A stretch of 64,000 bases of DNA, taken from assembly GCA_021018995.1 (NCBI GenBank), contig CM037597.1, positions 2,865,299-2,929,298 of the forward strand, given 5' to 3'. Under the pieces are notes generated by a model. The model made no database searches. It was not told the DNA's origin and worked only from the letters and a program-made list of their open reading frames with translations. Below are positions 1-10,954 of the stretch, in pieces. A program made the translations under genes and the position numbers. The stretch's first letter is position 1; every line of letters begins with the position of its first letter. The DNA is from Chloranthus sessilifolius (taxonomy: Eukaryota; Streptophyta; Magnoliopsida; Chloranthales; Chloranthaceae).

Positions 1-984
1 TTTTTTATGAATTTAGTGTTTTTGATTTAAAAGTTTTAAAAGTTTTAGAATTTATGGCAGAGGGTTCCAACTTGGTTCAGTGTGGATAAAGCTCATATTT
101 TTTTAATTCTTTGTTTTCGATTCAACAACAACAATGAACTTCACTCTTATAAATGGTTTATAATGATTTTTTTTTTTAAATATATAAAATAGGTTTTTCT
201 ATTCTAAAATATCTTATGATTATAAAATACAAGTTTTCTAATTGCTCTCTTATTGTGTTGATGTGAATGTATATGTTGTCATTTCTCAAACCATTTTTTC
301 ACATTTAATATAAAAAGCATGTATTGTCAAAACAAGAAATATCGGATGATTCACAGCCATTCATTCTCGAAATAAACAACTCCCATGTGCATCGCACATG
401 CAGGGTCCACTAGCTTAAAAGGGCTTAGGAGCCCAACTAAACGTGAGGTAAAGTCAACACATGGGTTGCATTGGAAGATTTTTAAGCTACAAATAAGACA
501 AGATTAGAGTTTTCTTTATTTGCAACTTATAAAACTTCATGCGCATGCCACTATGGGTTGCAATGAAAGATTTGTGGGCTTCAAATAAAGTCACCCTTGT
601 CCGGTAATGGGCTTTTTCCGGCCCAACAAGGATAGAGGCCGGGCTTTATCTTATTATTGGGCCTATTGTACAATGCGGGATTAGCAGATTAGGGCTGAAA
701 ATCGTCTTGGCAGGCCAACTCCCTTGGCTTGTGGGGCCTCTGAAATATTAATATCATATTTGCAAAATCGATACTGATACGGCCTCAATACTAGCATTGG
801 AGTGGTATCAGTTATCAGTATTGCTTTGTCGAAAACCGATACATATCGGTATGGGCCGATACTTGATACCTTGGCCACGGGTGTATGCCTGACTCATCCT
901 TAAAATCGAATATCCAATCAAATTAGGTACGTCAAAAAATCAAATCAAATTGGATCATGTAAGAAAGTTCCTAGTTTGACATTG
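1..984. other. AT-rich intergenic DNA, no gene
   Basis: I see no coding exon. From about 710 to 885 there are degenerate copies of the CGATACTGATACGG / CCGATACATATCGG type seen in families 1 and 4; no target duplication could be defined. The rest looks like unremarkable AT-rich DNA. Confidence 0.5.
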
Positions 985-1110
985 ACCCACTCCAAAGGTT
1001 GGGTTGGGTGCTTTAGTGCTCAGCCCGACCTAACGCGTCAAGTTTATATTTCCTACGCAATTAAAACCCGAGACGAGTCACCAGCATACCCGACCCATTG
1101 ACCGCCCCGT
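985..1110. repeat. Family 7 repeat (GGGTTGGGTGC / AGCCCGACCTAAC type)
   Basis: A short tract of alternating GGGTTGGG and CCCGACC motifs that recurs at about ten places in the window. It has no coding potential. Ends are not definable by eye. Confidence 0.4.
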
Positions 1111-1794
1111 CTAAAAATAAAAGATTTAATATTATAAAGTATAATTTATTAGGCTTTGGCAAATGAGGTAAGGATTATCATCATCACAATCGTATTCAGC
1201 TTTGCGAGTCTTATTTTTCCACTCATCTATTTATCAGTACTAAGGTGTTTTTAAGCTTTAGAATTATTATTGGGTAAAGGTAGTTTGACACAATGAGAAA
1301 GTAATTTCCGTAGTCCCACACTAATTTGCAGTCATGTGACACCTAATATGATGATCGGGTGTCATGGATAGGAGGGCTCAATAATTCTAACTATTTTGTA
1401 AAAAATATTTAAATAAGAAAAATATAAAACTTATAGTCAATGGCATCAACGGCGTCAACCTTAGTGAGAAAAGAATGGTAAAACCAAATGTAATTTTACT
1501 GTTCATTTTATGTGCAATTAAGTCTTTTAATGGCATGATTTTATATTTTATATTAAATTTTTTTTTTATAAAAGTTTCTCTTAACGTACTAATTCCTAAT
1601 TTTATCTTTTCTTCTGACTTTATATTTTCATTTTAATATATGCATCCCAGCCTCATGTATTTATAATTTTGTTAGCTCCTCGTAGACCAAAATCATATAA
1701 TATATATTGCTTAAAAATATGTTTTCAACTTAAAAACATGCTTTATCCATTTGGAATGGTTAATGCAAGCACAAACATTGCTATAAGAGTGTCA
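1111..1794. other. Intergenic, nothing recognised
   Basis: AT-rich sequence without open frames of note, without splice-site-flanked coding segments and without a repeat family shared elsewhere in the window that I could see. Confidence 0.4.
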
Positions 1795-2150
1795 ATGGGC
1801 CGGGTTGGGCCAGTTTGGGCTAGGTTTGGATCAAAAGCATAAATGGTCTTAATCGGATTAAAAATGGGCTAGAATTGGCCATTTAATAATCAGATCGGGT
1901 TGGGCTTAGGCTCAATCATTAATTGGGCCTAAGATTTTAGTCCAAATTGGGTCGGGCTAGCCATCTCAACCATTTGTCCTTTCAGTAGTTAGTAGAATCG
2001 TCAAAGGGCAGGCCTAGCACTAAATGCCCCACCCACCCGGCCCTAAATGATAGGGTTAGGATAAATTTTGAGAGCCCTACAGTAGGGCTTAGGCCTTTAA
2101 AATAGAAGCCCTGAAATCTAGGGCCGAGCAAAGATAGCGTAAGGCCCGGC
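1795..2150. repeat. Family 7 repeat (GGGCCGGGTTGGGCC type)
   Basis: The tract begins with TGTCAATGGGCCGGGTTGGG and runs through many GGGCT/AGCCC motifs. A copy at 33.2 kb ends with the inverted form CAGCCCGTTGACACCCC, so the family probably has GTCAACGGGC termini. Non-coding; probably a non-autonomous transposon. Confidence 0.45.
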
Positions 2151-2270
2151 CCCTAATTGGACCAACATATAACTGGAACCCCGCCCAAATCGAGCTAGGA
2201 AGTGGGTCCCACAGAGACCAAAACGTACATATATCCACAAGAATTACTCTCATCATCCGTTAATATATTA
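2151..2270 (+). repeat. Upstream copy of a duplicated PSB33 promoter segment
   Basis: About 120 bp here closely match 2556-2676, including AAATCGAG, AGGAAGTGGGTCCCACAG and ATCCACAAGAATTACTCTCAT, with only scattered differences. The two copies flank the family 9 element at 2274-2554. The downstream copy contains the likely TATA box of PSB33. Confidence 0.75.
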
Positions 2271-2273
2271 CGT

Positions 2274-2554
2274 GGGATGCAGGTTCGGTATACCGAACCG
2301 AACCCGATTTTTTAGGTGTTCGATTCGATACACCCTGAAACTGAACCGAAACCGAAATCGATTCGATTTAGGTAAAATACATATTTTTAGGGTATTTTAT
2401 TTCTGATTTTTTTCGGTTTACTCAACCTACTCCCTCGGTTTTCAATTTCAAGCCATCCAAACCAAAATCGAACCGAAGTTAGGTTTGGTTTGTGTTGGGT
2501 TTCGGTGTGATTCGGTTCCCTCGGTTTCGGTGTTCGGTTCAAAACTTGCATCCC
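2274..2554. repeat. Family 9 repeat (ACCGAACCGAAACCG) with GGGATGCA inverted ends
   Basis: It opens GGGATGCAGGTTCGG and closes AACTTGCATCCC, forming short inverted ends, and the interior is made of CCGAACCG/CGGTTCGG motifs. Related sequence starts GGGATGCAAGTTTTGAACCG at 31540 and another lies at 44.68-45.08 kb. Probably a non-autonomous element; superfamily not assigned. Confidence 0.55.
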
Positions 2555-2555
2555 A

Positions 2556-2676
2556 GCCCTAACAGGGCCAGCTTATAACTGGAACCCGGCCCAAATCGAG
2601 TTAGGAAGTGGGTCCCACAGGAACCAAAACGTATATATATCCACAAGAATTACTCTCATTATCCATTTATATATTC
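2556..2676 (+). promoter_or_regulatory. Putative PSB33 core promoter, downstream copy of the duplication
   Basis: A TATATATAT run at 2632-2640 sits about 110 bases before the PSB33 start codon and could act as the TATA box. The segment repeats 2151-2270. A transcription start between it and 2749 is inferred only from spacing. Confidence 0.4.
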
Positions 2677-2748
2677 TGTGGCCATGGAAAATCGTCTCTT
2701 CCCCAATTTTATTTTCTCTCTCCTAGGGTTAGGGTTTTTGTCTCAGAA

Positions 2749-3946
2749 ATGGCCATGGCTACCACCTCCAAAATCTCCACCATCCTCTTCTCATCTCGTC
2801 CATCATGCCGCCTCCGGAAGTTTCCGCCACATTTTCCCCTGATTTTCGCTGGAAAATGCACTTCCCTCTCTTCTCCGGCGAGATTTTTCCGTATTTTGAG
2901 AACTCCGGGGGATTTTGTCTGTAAGGCGACGGAGGTTTCGGTGACGGAGGATTCGGAATCGCCGGTTTCAGATGAGGGCAAGAATTGGATTCCTGTGGTG
3001 CCTCTGGCAGCTCTGCCGAAAGGGGAGCGGCGTGTGATTATTCAAGATGGGGAGACGATTCTGCTTCTTTGGTATAAAAATGAGGTTTTCGCGATTGAGA
3101 ATAGGTCTCCGGCTGAAGGAGCTTATAGTGAGGGGCTTCTCAATGCGAAGCTTACGCAGGTTTGAAATCAATGATTTTATTTTTGTTCACTGTTTTATAA
3201 CTTATATTTATATTTTAGATTGTTATAATAAGATTGAAGTAAAATCGAGAGTATAAGTTTTTGATCGAAAATAGAGAGGATTTGCTACATATTTAGAGTA
3301 AAAATCCATGAAAATGAGTGAAACATGGGTTTGAAGTTACCAAGCATAAAATTATATTTGGAAATGAGGCCCAGGACTATGTGTCCCGATCAGATGGGCA
3401 CCATGTGGTGCCCATTACGAGGATCGGGTACCACGGCAACTTAGACAAGATCGAGCAGGTCCCACCCAAAACAGTTGGGTATGATTCGATGCATATCCCC
3501 TTTTGTAAATGTGGTCAAAGGTGCCCAAAATCAATGTACCAAGTTTTTTGGACGTCTCCAGTGGCGGAGCCAAGATTTTTCTGATGAGGGATCCCTTATA
3601 GTCCTAAGATAGTAATAATAGTAAAGAACACTTCAATGGTGTGAGATCAAAATTTCTAATTTAATGGTAGAAGATTGTTTAAACACTATTTGGTTTATGA
3701 ATGTCTGTCATGAGCCATTATCCCTAAAAATAATTATACTTTGAGTAATATATTAGGGCTTTTATTTTTTATTAAAAAATAATAATTATAACATACCTTT
3801 GACTTTAGCGAAAAATCAACGACAATCTGAGATCTTGGCGTTGGCGATCGGAGAGTGAGTGAGATGTCATAGAAAGAGATGGGTGGCTAAGATTTGAGAG
3901 AGAGAGAGAGAGAGAAGAAAGAGAGAAGAGAGACGTTGGGACTTGG

Positions 3947-3999
<53 letters not shown>

Positions 4000-6900
4000 T
4001 TGGGAGTCTATTTCTGCTAAAGAAATTTGTGGATAAAAAAATAAGTTTTTAAAATATCTTAAGAAGTTTTGGGATTTGGGGGATCCTTATTAAAAGATCT
4101 TGCCCCTAAAAAGATGGAACTTAACAGACTTTAAAGAGAAAAAACTTGTGATGGGGGATCCCGGGACCCCCCATTGAACAACATGGCTCCGCCACTGGAC
4201 GTCTCCTCAGTCCTTATCTTTGACCATTAAACAAAGGAAAAAATGGTCCCTTTTTTTTTTTTTGAGAAATAACATACCCCATGGATGATCAACCTAAAAT
4301 GGTGTTGTTTGGGCTGATCATGCCACATGGTATGTGATTTGACATCTAGGTGCAGCCCTTGACTCATTCCCCCTCAGCTCTTTGGAAAGTATTGATTGCC
4401 ATTGTTCTTGGAAGATTTGAGTAAACGGTGTTTTGCTTTTCGTCTTGCTACGTGCCATCAAGTTTTCAAGTTTTCAAAATTCCACAGCAGATGGCATCTC
4501 GCCCCCATTCAATTACTACAGCTGCTAAAACAGCAGTAAAGTTCAAGATTTAGCATATCATCATATACTAAATTAGAGAACTAATTTCATCTAAAGAAAA
4601 ATAAGGATTAATTATTTCATGAATTAAAAACAAAAACAATGATGGTATATGAGAAGCACCTCAAGACTAATGAGGCAAGCATCTCACCTCCAAAATGCGG
4701 ACGACACAATTATTTTTTGTGGTTAAGAGGAAAGAGAGACTAGGAATTAATTTTAAGGATATAATTCGATGTCGAAGCAGTATCGGGGCAACAACTAAAT
4801 TTAGGAAATACTATGATCTTGGTATGAGATTGCAGAGAAGTGGTTTGGTAAGACTGGAAATGGCTTTGGGATATGGGTGGGGTGGTCTTGTGAACTCTTA
4901 TTTGGGGTTGTCTTTGTGCCTTGGCAAGACCTCAAATTTCACGTGGGACGCTGTGATTGAGCGTTTTGATAAAAAAATTTCAAAACTGAATTTTGAGGTG
5001 GAAAGTCAAATTTTGACTTAACTTCAATAGCCCAAATTTTAAGCCTCAAGAAACACACAGTGAAAACTTAAAAAAAGGCCATTTCCCAGTTCTAGTCCCG
5101 TGCATTTGGGGTGTTGGGAGGGGTGGACGAAATACAAAGTTAACCTCTGACTTTTTACTCACAAAGTGGCTACTCACCTGACTCGAACTCCAGTTTTCAC
5201 ACTAGGCCAAGCCTTTTACCATAGTACGAAGCAAAAAACAGACGGTGAAGATGCAAGTTTGAATTTTCTTTTTAAGAATGTTCTAGACAGTGCAACCTTC
5301 CTCCACTGTTTCTATGGTTGGGAGCATGGGTCAAAATCTCGGACGAAACTGATACGTATCGATTTCAGGAGTGCCCGATACGATAAATACAATATCTGTC
5401 GGGCACCCCAAAAAGTAGGTAAGTTATCGTCCGATACGGGTAATGAATCATCTGTATCGGTCGATAATTTGAAATAATTGGCAATAATTTGAAATTATTG
5501 TCCAATAATTTCATATAAAATTTAAGTGACGGATGTCCGTGGCTTCAGAACGGAAAAAAAATAAATAAATAAAAATTGTCCCAAACCAATGCATTCAATG
5601 TATCGGCCGAAACGCTGGTCCGTGTCATCCAGGAGACCTGGAGGTACTAGAAATCCGGTATTTTGATCTATGGTTGGGAGCAAAGAAGCAAGTATCAAAC
5701 GATACCGATAAGTATTGGTCATTCAAATCGAGTGTCAATAGAAGTTTGAGAGAATGATTAGAAGTGAAGTGGGTGATGTGCACTGACTCGTTTTTGGCCA
5801 AACCACACTAAAGATTGGAGTGGTGGCGGAAGTGTTTCCATCTATATTTTAGATGTGTTTTAAAGAGTGCTGGTTGGTTGAGGATGGGGGAGTTGGAAGA
5901 TACCCTTTAGGCATCGGCTCAGGGGTGAAGAGGAGGATCAGTTTAAAACGCTGAAACCTTTCAAAGGGATTATCGAAGGTTTTTGGGTTCAAAGAGCAAT
6001 AAGTTCTCAGTGTCAAGTTGCTATAATCATAGTCACCAAGTTGGGATTTGGCATGTTTAAAATTCGGAAAAACCGACAAAATATGGCAAGTTCGGGAAAA
6101 AACCCGGAGAAAATAAGTTGGTGGGTGAGGGGAGAGTAAAAAGTATAAAAATAATCAAGAATAATTAAATATCATGGTTAGTTGAAGAAATCTTGAATTA
6201 TTCACGAAATTTGCGAATTATTCAAGAAATCTTGAATTATTCACAAATTTTTAAAAACACATGATTTTTTCATAATGTATAACCTTAAATTCGCGAATTA
6301 TTCACGACTTTTCAAATATTGGATGTTGTGAGCAAGGATCAAAATATCGGCCAAAATTTTGTTTTCGGGCATGACCGAAACCAAAAATTTAGACCAAAAT
6401 TTCTGCCGAAAGCTGATAATTTGGCCGAAATTTCGGCTGATAATTTTAATCTCATACATACAAAATATGACCGAAATTTTGGTCCAAATTATCGTTTCAA
6501 TGAGGACCGAAACCGATAATTTGGACTGAAATTTCGGTCACTTCGGCCGAAATTTTGATCCTTGGTTGTGAGTATGGTTATCAACTTATCATTCTTCTCG
6601 ATAAGGCCTTTGACGGCTCAGAATTGAACTCACATGTGTAAAACTCCTGTTTTGCCACATGTGAAGTCCTTTGCATGGTGCCCAGGGTGTCAGAGAATTC
6701 TAACCATCTATCAAGTGATGAAGTGAGGGAATCGCTAACCAATAGGTGATCAAAATTTCGGCCGAAATTTCAAAGTTTCGGCAGAAATGTTTCGGTTTCG
6801 GGCATGGCCGAAACGAAACCAAAATCCAAAATTTCTGTCCAAATTGTATTTTGGGGGGGGGGGATGTCGGCCTCAAATTTCAGCCAAAATTTCGGATTTC

Positions 6901-9422
6901 GGTCATGCCCGAAACCAAAATTCAACCCGAAATTTTGATCATTGGTCTATCTCCTACCTAAATGTCTAGCCTGTAGAGGTGCTAAGTTATTTATGAGCAC
7001 ACAAGTAAATGAAAGTACACTTGAGATTTCACTGCTTTGGCGCTCAAAAATATCTGCACATATCCCAAGGTTGCCCGGGGGAGATTGACCCCCGAACACC
7101 ACCAGTGGTGCCCAGCTCGGGTAGCATATGCCAAACTCTTATTTATATAATACTTTGTTTTAATCAGATAATATACTATTCTAAAATACTGTCGTACATA
7201 CATATCCTTGAAGAGGGATACTTTGTTATAATTTGTGCACTATTATTCTACATAGCAATAGTGTTACATAGTAATATATCTAGGCATGCTTTAGCAGGTC
7301 AGTTCTCTCTAGTCAAAACAAGGAGCCTTGTTAATGCCTCATAACTTCTAAAACAAATTTGGAAAAGTTAGAAATAATCAAGGTATCCAATTCGGTATCA
7401 GTTTTGGGCATCAGTCTACGGATACAGTATCGCCGATACCGTATTGGCCTTTAAAAAAAAAAAAAAGAATTTGTATCAGTCAGTATCGACCGATACTGAC
7501 CCGTATCGGCCCGATACCGATACCACCCTGATACCTGTAATTTGTATGCTATTATTGTATCAACTATGGACACTTTAGAGTCAAAAGTGTAATTTTGCAG
7601 GATGGATGTATAGTTTGCCCTACGACAGATAGTACATTTGATCTGAGGACTGGAGCGATCAAGGATTGGTACCCAAAAAACCCAGTGCTGAGAGTCCTCA
7701 CACCTGCTTTGAGGAAGATGTTTGTTTTTCCTGTAAGAACAGATGCAGAGAACATTTACATCAGCGTAAGAGGGAAGACCATATCTGAAGGGTCTGCAGA
7801 GATTGTCTTCAGTGGAAAAGCTCAACCTGGTGTGACTGCATCTGATGTCAATGTGGATGAGGTATATCTTTTTTTTCACTTTATCGTATTTTTTTTTTCA
7901 AATTTTTATGGCTAGAAAATTTTATTCAGTTAATATATGGGAGCTGGCGGAAAGCGTAGTCACCATGTCGGGGTTTGGCAAGGTTAAAATCTGGCAAAAT
8001 TTGCAAGTTTGGAAAAAATGGAGAAAAATAAAAAATGTGATTAAAAAGTATATATAAAAAAAGAAATATTAAACAAATCATGGTTTATTGAAAAATCTTG
8101 ATTTATTTGTGAATTATTCGTGAAATTTTCTAATTTTTTAAAAACACATGAATTATATATAAATTTGCAAATAATTCGTAATTAATATGTAGAACCTTAT
8201 ATTCACGAATTATTCACAATTTTTTGAAATATTTGGAGAAGATGGTGACTATGGGCAGAAGCACCCATCAGAAAATAGTCCTATTCTTTGCGAAACATAT
8301 TTGATGCAATGCTTTTGTGCCATGGGATTTTAATAGAGAGCCTTTAGAACTCAAGGGGTTCAAACATAGCTTTGCTTATCAGGAAAAAAAGTTATTTTCT
8401 CCAGAGATTTACTCTTCTTAGATCAGATGAAAACCTCACCTTTCCTTTTTAAGCCATGTTGTGCCACGTGATGCACAGTTTTTATCAATCCATGTCGTCC
8501 AGGTGGCAGAACATCTTATGATCCCTATGCCGCCCAAAAAATGTGCCTCTTGGAGGATCCGTATCAGCAATCCAAGCACTTCAATATGATTCATATGTTA
8601 GATACGAACAACAGTCCATGTTAAATTTCTCAGACCAATAGTTTAAACACTCTGATTAGAATTTTTTTTTAGTTTTTGGCTGGCTGATCTTGGCACGAGG
8701 TTTAGCCACTTGGACAATTTATATTGGCCAAAAAAGTCCCGCATGTAGCCCAAAAAATGGGAAAGAGAGGGCCTAAGGTAGACTCTCATTTCCATATGGG
8801 AGTATTTATAGTTCAACTCCCTATTTGTTTGTTTCTTTCATCCATTGTGACAAAATACAGTGTTTTTTATGAAATACGTATAAATACGCTTTTTTTTGCC
8901 ACAACATACTAAATACATATACTATCTATCTTTTTGAATAAAATGCATATTTTCATATATACGTGTATTTCACATATTAAACGCGCATTTCATGTATTAA
9001 ATGTTTTTTTCCCCCTATTCTACCATATTTTTTAAAAACTGTTTAAAATTTTATTTTATTTTATAAATATTTTCTCTTTTTTACCCTTTTTTCCAACTTT
9101 TTCGCTCACCTTATTAAACCCATACCCGTATTTTGTCACTTTTCTTTCATCTAATTAGTCAAACCTTTATTAACCAATCCATTTGTTTCTCCTCTCTCTG
9201 TTTACCTTTGACTGTGGCGGATTTCAGGTACGAATGATAGTTGATGAAGGTCAAGAGGGATTCGGTTTCACGAGCAAGAATGAATTGATAAATGGGAAGG
9301 CAGCTGTAGTCGGCTTCCTGTTTCTGCTAGATTTTGAGCTCTTGACCGGTAAAGGGCTTCTCAAGGGAACTGGCTTCTTAGACTTTCTTTATGCTGCTTC
9401 AAATGCATTCAGTTCCTTCTAG
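2749..9422 (+). CDS. PSB33: PSB33/LIL8, thylakoid photosystem II protein with degenerate Rieske domain (3 exons)
   Basis: Exons 2749-3159, 7601-7861 and 9228-9422 join in phase 0 at GT...AG sites and encode 288 residues, close to the Arabidopsis PSB33 (At1g71500) length as I recall it. Residues 1-60 are Ser/Arg-rich like a chloroplast transit peptide. Residues 80-165 form a Rieske-like fold, but the box I Cys-x-His is replaced by NRS (118-120) and box II keeps only Cys143 (CPTTD), so no 2Fe-2S cluster is expected. Residues 243-253 (ELINGKAAVVG) form a light-harvesting-like motif leading into a hydrophobic helix. The family is known to stabilise PSII in thylakoids. The start was chosen because the open frame upstream of 2749 is promoter/5' UTR-like and the protein from here begins with a transit peptide. 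Intron 1 is 4,441 bp and repeat-filled; intron 2 is 1,366 bp. No coding lesion seen. Confidence 0.93.
3559..4197. mobile_element. Non-autonomous hAT transposon, 639 bp, in PSB33 intron 1
   Basis: Terminal inverted repeats CAGTGGCGGAGCCA at the left and TGGCTCCGCCACTG at the right are flanked by a perfect 8-bp target duplication GACGTCTC (3551-3558 and 4198-4205). CAGTGGCGGAGCCA ends are typical of plant hAT elements. The interior has a (GA)n tract and a truncated family 2 piece (about 3625-3735) but no transposase. Confidence 0.93.
3949..3996. repeat. (GA)n microsatellite inside the hAT element
   Basis: Uninterrupted GA dinucleotides, preceded at 3897-3930 by a less regular GA-rich run. Confidence 0.95.
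4640..5021 (+). pseudogene. Fragment of a LINE reverse transcriptase in PSB33 intron 1
   Basis: One frame gives the RT catalytic-region motif HLQNADDTIIFC (about 4680-4730), and a nearby frame gives NSYLGLSLCLGKTSNFTWD followed by a VIERFDKK motif, the conserved segment after the YADD box in plant non-LTR retrotransposons. Frameshifts and stops separate the pieces. A dead, truncated copy in sense orientation within the intron. Confidence 0.75.
5165..5235 (-). repeat. Possible tRNA-derived SINE head
   Basis: On the minus strand TGGCCTAGTG resembles an RNA polymerase III A box and AGTTCGAGTC a B box, about 30 bases apart. No A-tail or target duplication was found, so this is tentative. Confidence 0.35.
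5325..5672. mobile_element. Family 1 MITE, 348 bp, 8-bp TSD
   Basis: The element runs from CATGGGTCAAAATCTCGG to ATTTTGATCTATG with a perfect 8-bp target duplication GTTGGGAG (5317-5324 and 5673-5680). The interior is rich in CGATACGTATCG-type palindromes. The 8-bp duplication and CA...TG ends suggest the hAT superfamily. Confidence 0.88.
6028..6577. repeat. Family 3 element interrupted by a family 1 MITE
   Basis: It begins CATAGTCACCAAGTTGGG and contains repeated GAATTATTCACGAA motifs; it ends near GTTGTGAGTATGG after the inserted MITE at 6333-6564. It aligns by eye with 7955-8254, which has the inverted end GATGGTGACTATGG. Confidence 0.6.
6333..6564. mobile_element. Family 1 MITE, 232 bp, perfect 8-bp TSD
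   Basis: Ends CAAGGATCAAAATATCGGCC and GGCCGAAATTTTGATCCTTG are near-perfect inverted repeats, flanked by GTTGTGAG at 6325-6332 and 6565-6572. Interior consists of AAATTTCGGCC motifs. Nested in a family 3 element within PSB33 intron 1. Confidence 0.93.
6747..6941. repeat. Family 1-like MITE without clear TSD
   Basis: Inverted ends TGATCAAAATTTCGG and CCGAAATTTTGATCA bracket a CCGAAA/TTTCGG-rich interior and a G9 run near 6843. Flanks show no convincing duplication. Confidence 0.65.
7379..7537. repeat. Family 1-like repeat (GGTATC ends) just before PSB33 exon 2
   Basis: Starts CAAGGTATCCAATTCGG and ends CCTGATACCTG, with palindromic CGATACC/GGTATCG motifs and an A14 run. It lies 63 bases upstream of exon 2. 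Confidence 0.55.
7955..8254. repeat. Family 3 element in PSB33 intron 2
   Basis: Opens CGTAGTCACCATGTCGGGG and closes GATGGTGACTATGGG. The flanks GGCGGAAAG and GGCAGAAGC are weakly alike, as an old 9-bp duplication would be. AT-rich interior with GAATTATTCACGAA motifs, as in the copy at 6028. Confidence 0.55.
8255..9227. other. Remainder of PSB33 intron 2
   Basis: AT-rich intronic DNA ending in a pyrimidine-rich stretch and the acceptor CGGATTTCAG before exon 3. No repeat family recognised. Confidence 0.6.
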
Positions 9423-9640
9423 GCAATCATTTCATTTGGTAAGCGAAATGAACAAGGAATCCAGGAGTTCTTACAAAGAGGTAAAGCCCTTGCTTGTTTG
9501 CTTTCTTGTAAAATTATATATAGTGGATATGTGATATTGTTCTATCTTTAGTCATATGCTTGCGGTTTTATGTAAAGTTCTTTAGCTCTAACAATCAGTT
9601 AACTTAAGATATAAATGAGCAATGTTACTGCCAGACCCAT
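9423..9640 (+). other. PSB33 3' UTR and flank
   Basis: Directly follows the TAG stop. AT-rich with no clear AATAAA signal; the transcript end cannot be placed from sequence alone. Confidence 0.35.
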
Positions 9641-9644
9641 TTTT

Positions 9645-9790
9645 TGTTACTTCCACTTATTGGGATTTATGCCACGTGAAATCAACATGTGGCCGTCTGA
9701 TGGTAGGCCCATGATCTCAAGAGCTATTGTGGGGAAGTCGGAGACCAAAAACACTCACCATCGTCTGATACAAACTAGTCAACTGTATTT
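9645..9790. repeat. Family 8 dispersed repeat
   Basis: Contains GCCACGTGAAATCAACATGTG, CCGTCTGATGGTAGGCCC and CACCATCGTCTGAT in the same order as copies at 16.44, 24.69, 30.0, 41.45 and 59.8 kb. Non-coding. Confidence 0.55.
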
Positions 9791-10440
9791 CCTTTGTTTA
9801 AGTAGTGTGGCAGCAACACTGCTCTAAAAATTGTTCGGACTTAAAGAGTATTTAATTAGTCTGTGTACTGAGAAGGAATTCAAATACAGAGGATTGTAAA
9901 CAAAGGGACATGGTCAAAATACCCTATTATTTTTCTAATCAATAGCAGAATGCATAGCAAGAAACGAACAGAAGAAAGAAAAGTCAAGCAAATGGAGTTG
10001 AAATTTTGAATCCTAATAAATAATCAATTCATGCCTCTGAAACATATAGCTTAACATGAGAATCTGCCACTTCATTTGCCTTCCAATTTACATGATGGAA
10101 AAATATAAAATCACAGATAAATCCATGATTTCCAGTGTATCTGAACTTGTACCCTATCTATATGGCATGGGATTCTGGCATTATATTTGGTTTGGAGAAT
10201 TAGAGAATCAGTTGCAGGCAGTGTGTTTCAAAAAATTTAATTCAGCACATCTGATGTCACCAACAATGAATAACATTATCAAAGCTTATGAAAAGCCTTT
10301 TGCCTCAGCAATTTTGTCAGAATATGATACGCTTTCTGGAGAGTCACCCTTTTTGCAATGTTTTGGGGTTTGCGGAGAGAGCGGAGCTATAGGATTTTCC
10401 GGAAGAGATGTTAACCAGTGGGCATGATCATGAAATCCAT
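9791..10440. other. Intergenic, one open frame of doubtful reality
   Basis: A 123-codon open frame at 10056-10427 (+) has no recognisable domain and an ordinary AT-rich composition. It may be part of the decayed retroelement that follows. I do not call it a gene. Confidence 0.3.
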
Positions 10441-10670
10441 CAAAGATTTCATGATTGATTGGGTGTTTCTAGACAGAGAGGGCAGGGAGGGCTCTAATTC
10501 CAACTGGCTTGAGTCCTATGCCCTTTGATAGTTAGATGGCCTTTATGTTCTCGTTTTGCTTTTTGGCTCTCTGCTTTTTGTTCTCCGCTGAGCACCTTGC
10601 TAAGTCTTCCCTGTATTCCCTTTTTATGTTAATACATTGCCATTTTACCGATCAAAAAGAAAATGATTGC
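10440..10670 (+). repeat. Possible LINE 3' end
   Basis: The run ...CTTTTTATGTTAATACATTG followed by ACCGATCAAAAAGAAAA resembles the 3' terminus of plant LINEs, where such a segment precedes a short A-rich tail. No RT motif was seen upstream, so this is tentative. Confidence 0.3.
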
Positions 10671-10954
10671 ACATGTCAGGGGGTTTGAAAATATATGAAA
10701 GTCGGTGCTGTCTCTAAAAGGCTATTCATAGGCTTGATATCTTATGATGTCAGCGCGGAGAGTCAATTCCAATAGAAATATTGTAGGGAAACTCATAATT
10801 AATGGTTCGAGGATTTAGGATATAGATTTGAAGGATAAGGTTTTGGAAGTCGAGAAAGAATGATCGAATTATAATAGTTAAAATTACTTAGATGACAGAT
10901 ACTGAACATTATTAGTGTATATCCGACACAAGTTGGGGTATGTGAAGCAGTGTT

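Larger units (their letters stand above)
3310..4240 (+). repeat. Old dispersed repeat in PSB33 intron 1, split by a hAT element
   Basis: Sequence at 3310-3558 continues at 4206-4240 after removal of the hAT element. It is related to 26035-26280 in opposite orientation, sharing AGGATCGGGTRCC, ACTTAGNNAAGNTC and AATCAATGTACCAA. No coding capacity recognised. Confidence 0.6.

Noticed and set aside
7009-7344. 111-codon open frame in PSB33 intron 1
   Set aside because: Hydrophobic translation of AT-rich DNA inside an intron, with no motif and repeat-derived left half.
7595-7915. 106-codon frame as an independent gene
   Set aside because: It is PSB33 exon 2 read through both splice sites.
10056-10427. 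123-codon open frame as a gene
   Set aside because: No family motif, no promoter or splice context, AT-rich composition; may be retroelement debris.
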